A DNA stretch of 9,964 nt from Sva-07 sp031430875 (GTDB lineage: Bacteria > Actinomycetota > Acidimicrobiia > Acidimicrobiales > Ilumatobacteraceae). Shown piece after piece: positions 9,829 through 9,964 of the stretch; the first letter of the stretch is position 1; every line of letters starts with the position of its first letter. The notes under the pieces were generated by a model. That model did not search any database and was not told the origin of the DNA. It saw nothing but the letters and a program-made list of their open reading frames with translations. Made by a program: the position numbers and the translations under genes. Location: contig JANPCI010000043.1 of assembly GCA_031430875.1 (NCBI GenBank), positions 1 through 9,964 on the forward strand, given 5' to 3'.

Positions 9829-9964
9829 ATGAGCAAGCAGAAGTTCGAGCGTAATAAGCCGCATGTGAATATTGGCACGATGGGTCATATCGATCATGGT
9901 AAGACGACGTTGACGGCGGCTATTTCGAAGACGTTGTCGGAGCGTGGGTTGGCTGAGTTCACTG
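9829..9964 (+). CDS. tuf: Translation elongation factor Tu, N-terminal fragment
   Basis: Only the first 45 codons plus one base are present; the gene runs off the window. The sequence begins MSKQKFERNKPHVNIGTMGH, and the P-loop GHIDHGKT is at residues 19-26, which identifies EF-Tu, the GTPase that brings aminoacyl-tRNA to the ribosome. GGAG at 9817-9820 lies 8 bp before the ATG. Its position after fusA is the classic str order. Codon use differs sharply from every gene upstream: of 45 third positions, 15 are T and only 5 are C, all three His codons are CAT, both Asn codons are AAT and all three Leu codons are TTG. By hand count the fragment is about half G+C. The identity is certain; the reason for the odd codon use is not. 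Confidence 0.97.
   Translation, partial: MSKQKFERNKPHVNIGTMGHIDHGKTTLTAAISKTLSERGLAEFT

Overview
The window is GC-rich bacterial chromosome. It carries the end of the RNA polymerase operon and most of the str operon. The products resemble those of Actinomycetota: the RpoC N-terminus with its charged helical insert, S12 starting MPTIQQLVR, and EF-G with the KQSGGSGQF motif. My best guess is a non-mycobacterial, non-Streptomyces lineage such as the Acidimicrobiia. That placement rests on remembered similarity, not on a search.

Layout. rpoC (27-3935, +) is complete; rpoB probably lies just upstream. A 98-bp gap holding a long imperfect palindrome separates it from a convergent gene for a two-domain AspT/YidE-type membrane transporter (4034-5641, -). 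Next comes a 290-bp divergent intergenic region with about three copies of a 34-bp tandem repeat, a candidate str promoter and a dyad-rich leader. rpsL (5932-6303) and rpsG (6310-6786) follow 6 bp apart and end at a strong GC-rich hairpin. A small CBS-domain gene (6963-7397, +) with its own plausible promoter splits the operon. A structured 233-bp gap then leads to fusA (7631-9739) and the first 45 codons of tuf (9829 onward).

How the genes work together. RpoC makes RNA. S12 and S7 are 30S proteins of the decoding region and the head, and EF-G and EF-Tu drive translocation and aminoacyl-tRNA delivery. The transporter and the CBS protein are accessory genes inside this core block. No mobile element, tRNA, rRNA or CRISPR array is visible.

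I see no convincing new multi-gene system. The observations most worth a second look are these: arginine instead of lysine at S12 position 88 (a classic streptomycin-resistance position), an abrupt codon-usage change at the start of tuf, the exact 34-bp repeats beside the str promoter, the rpoC/transporter palindrome, and the strand-asymmetric hairpin upstream of fusA.
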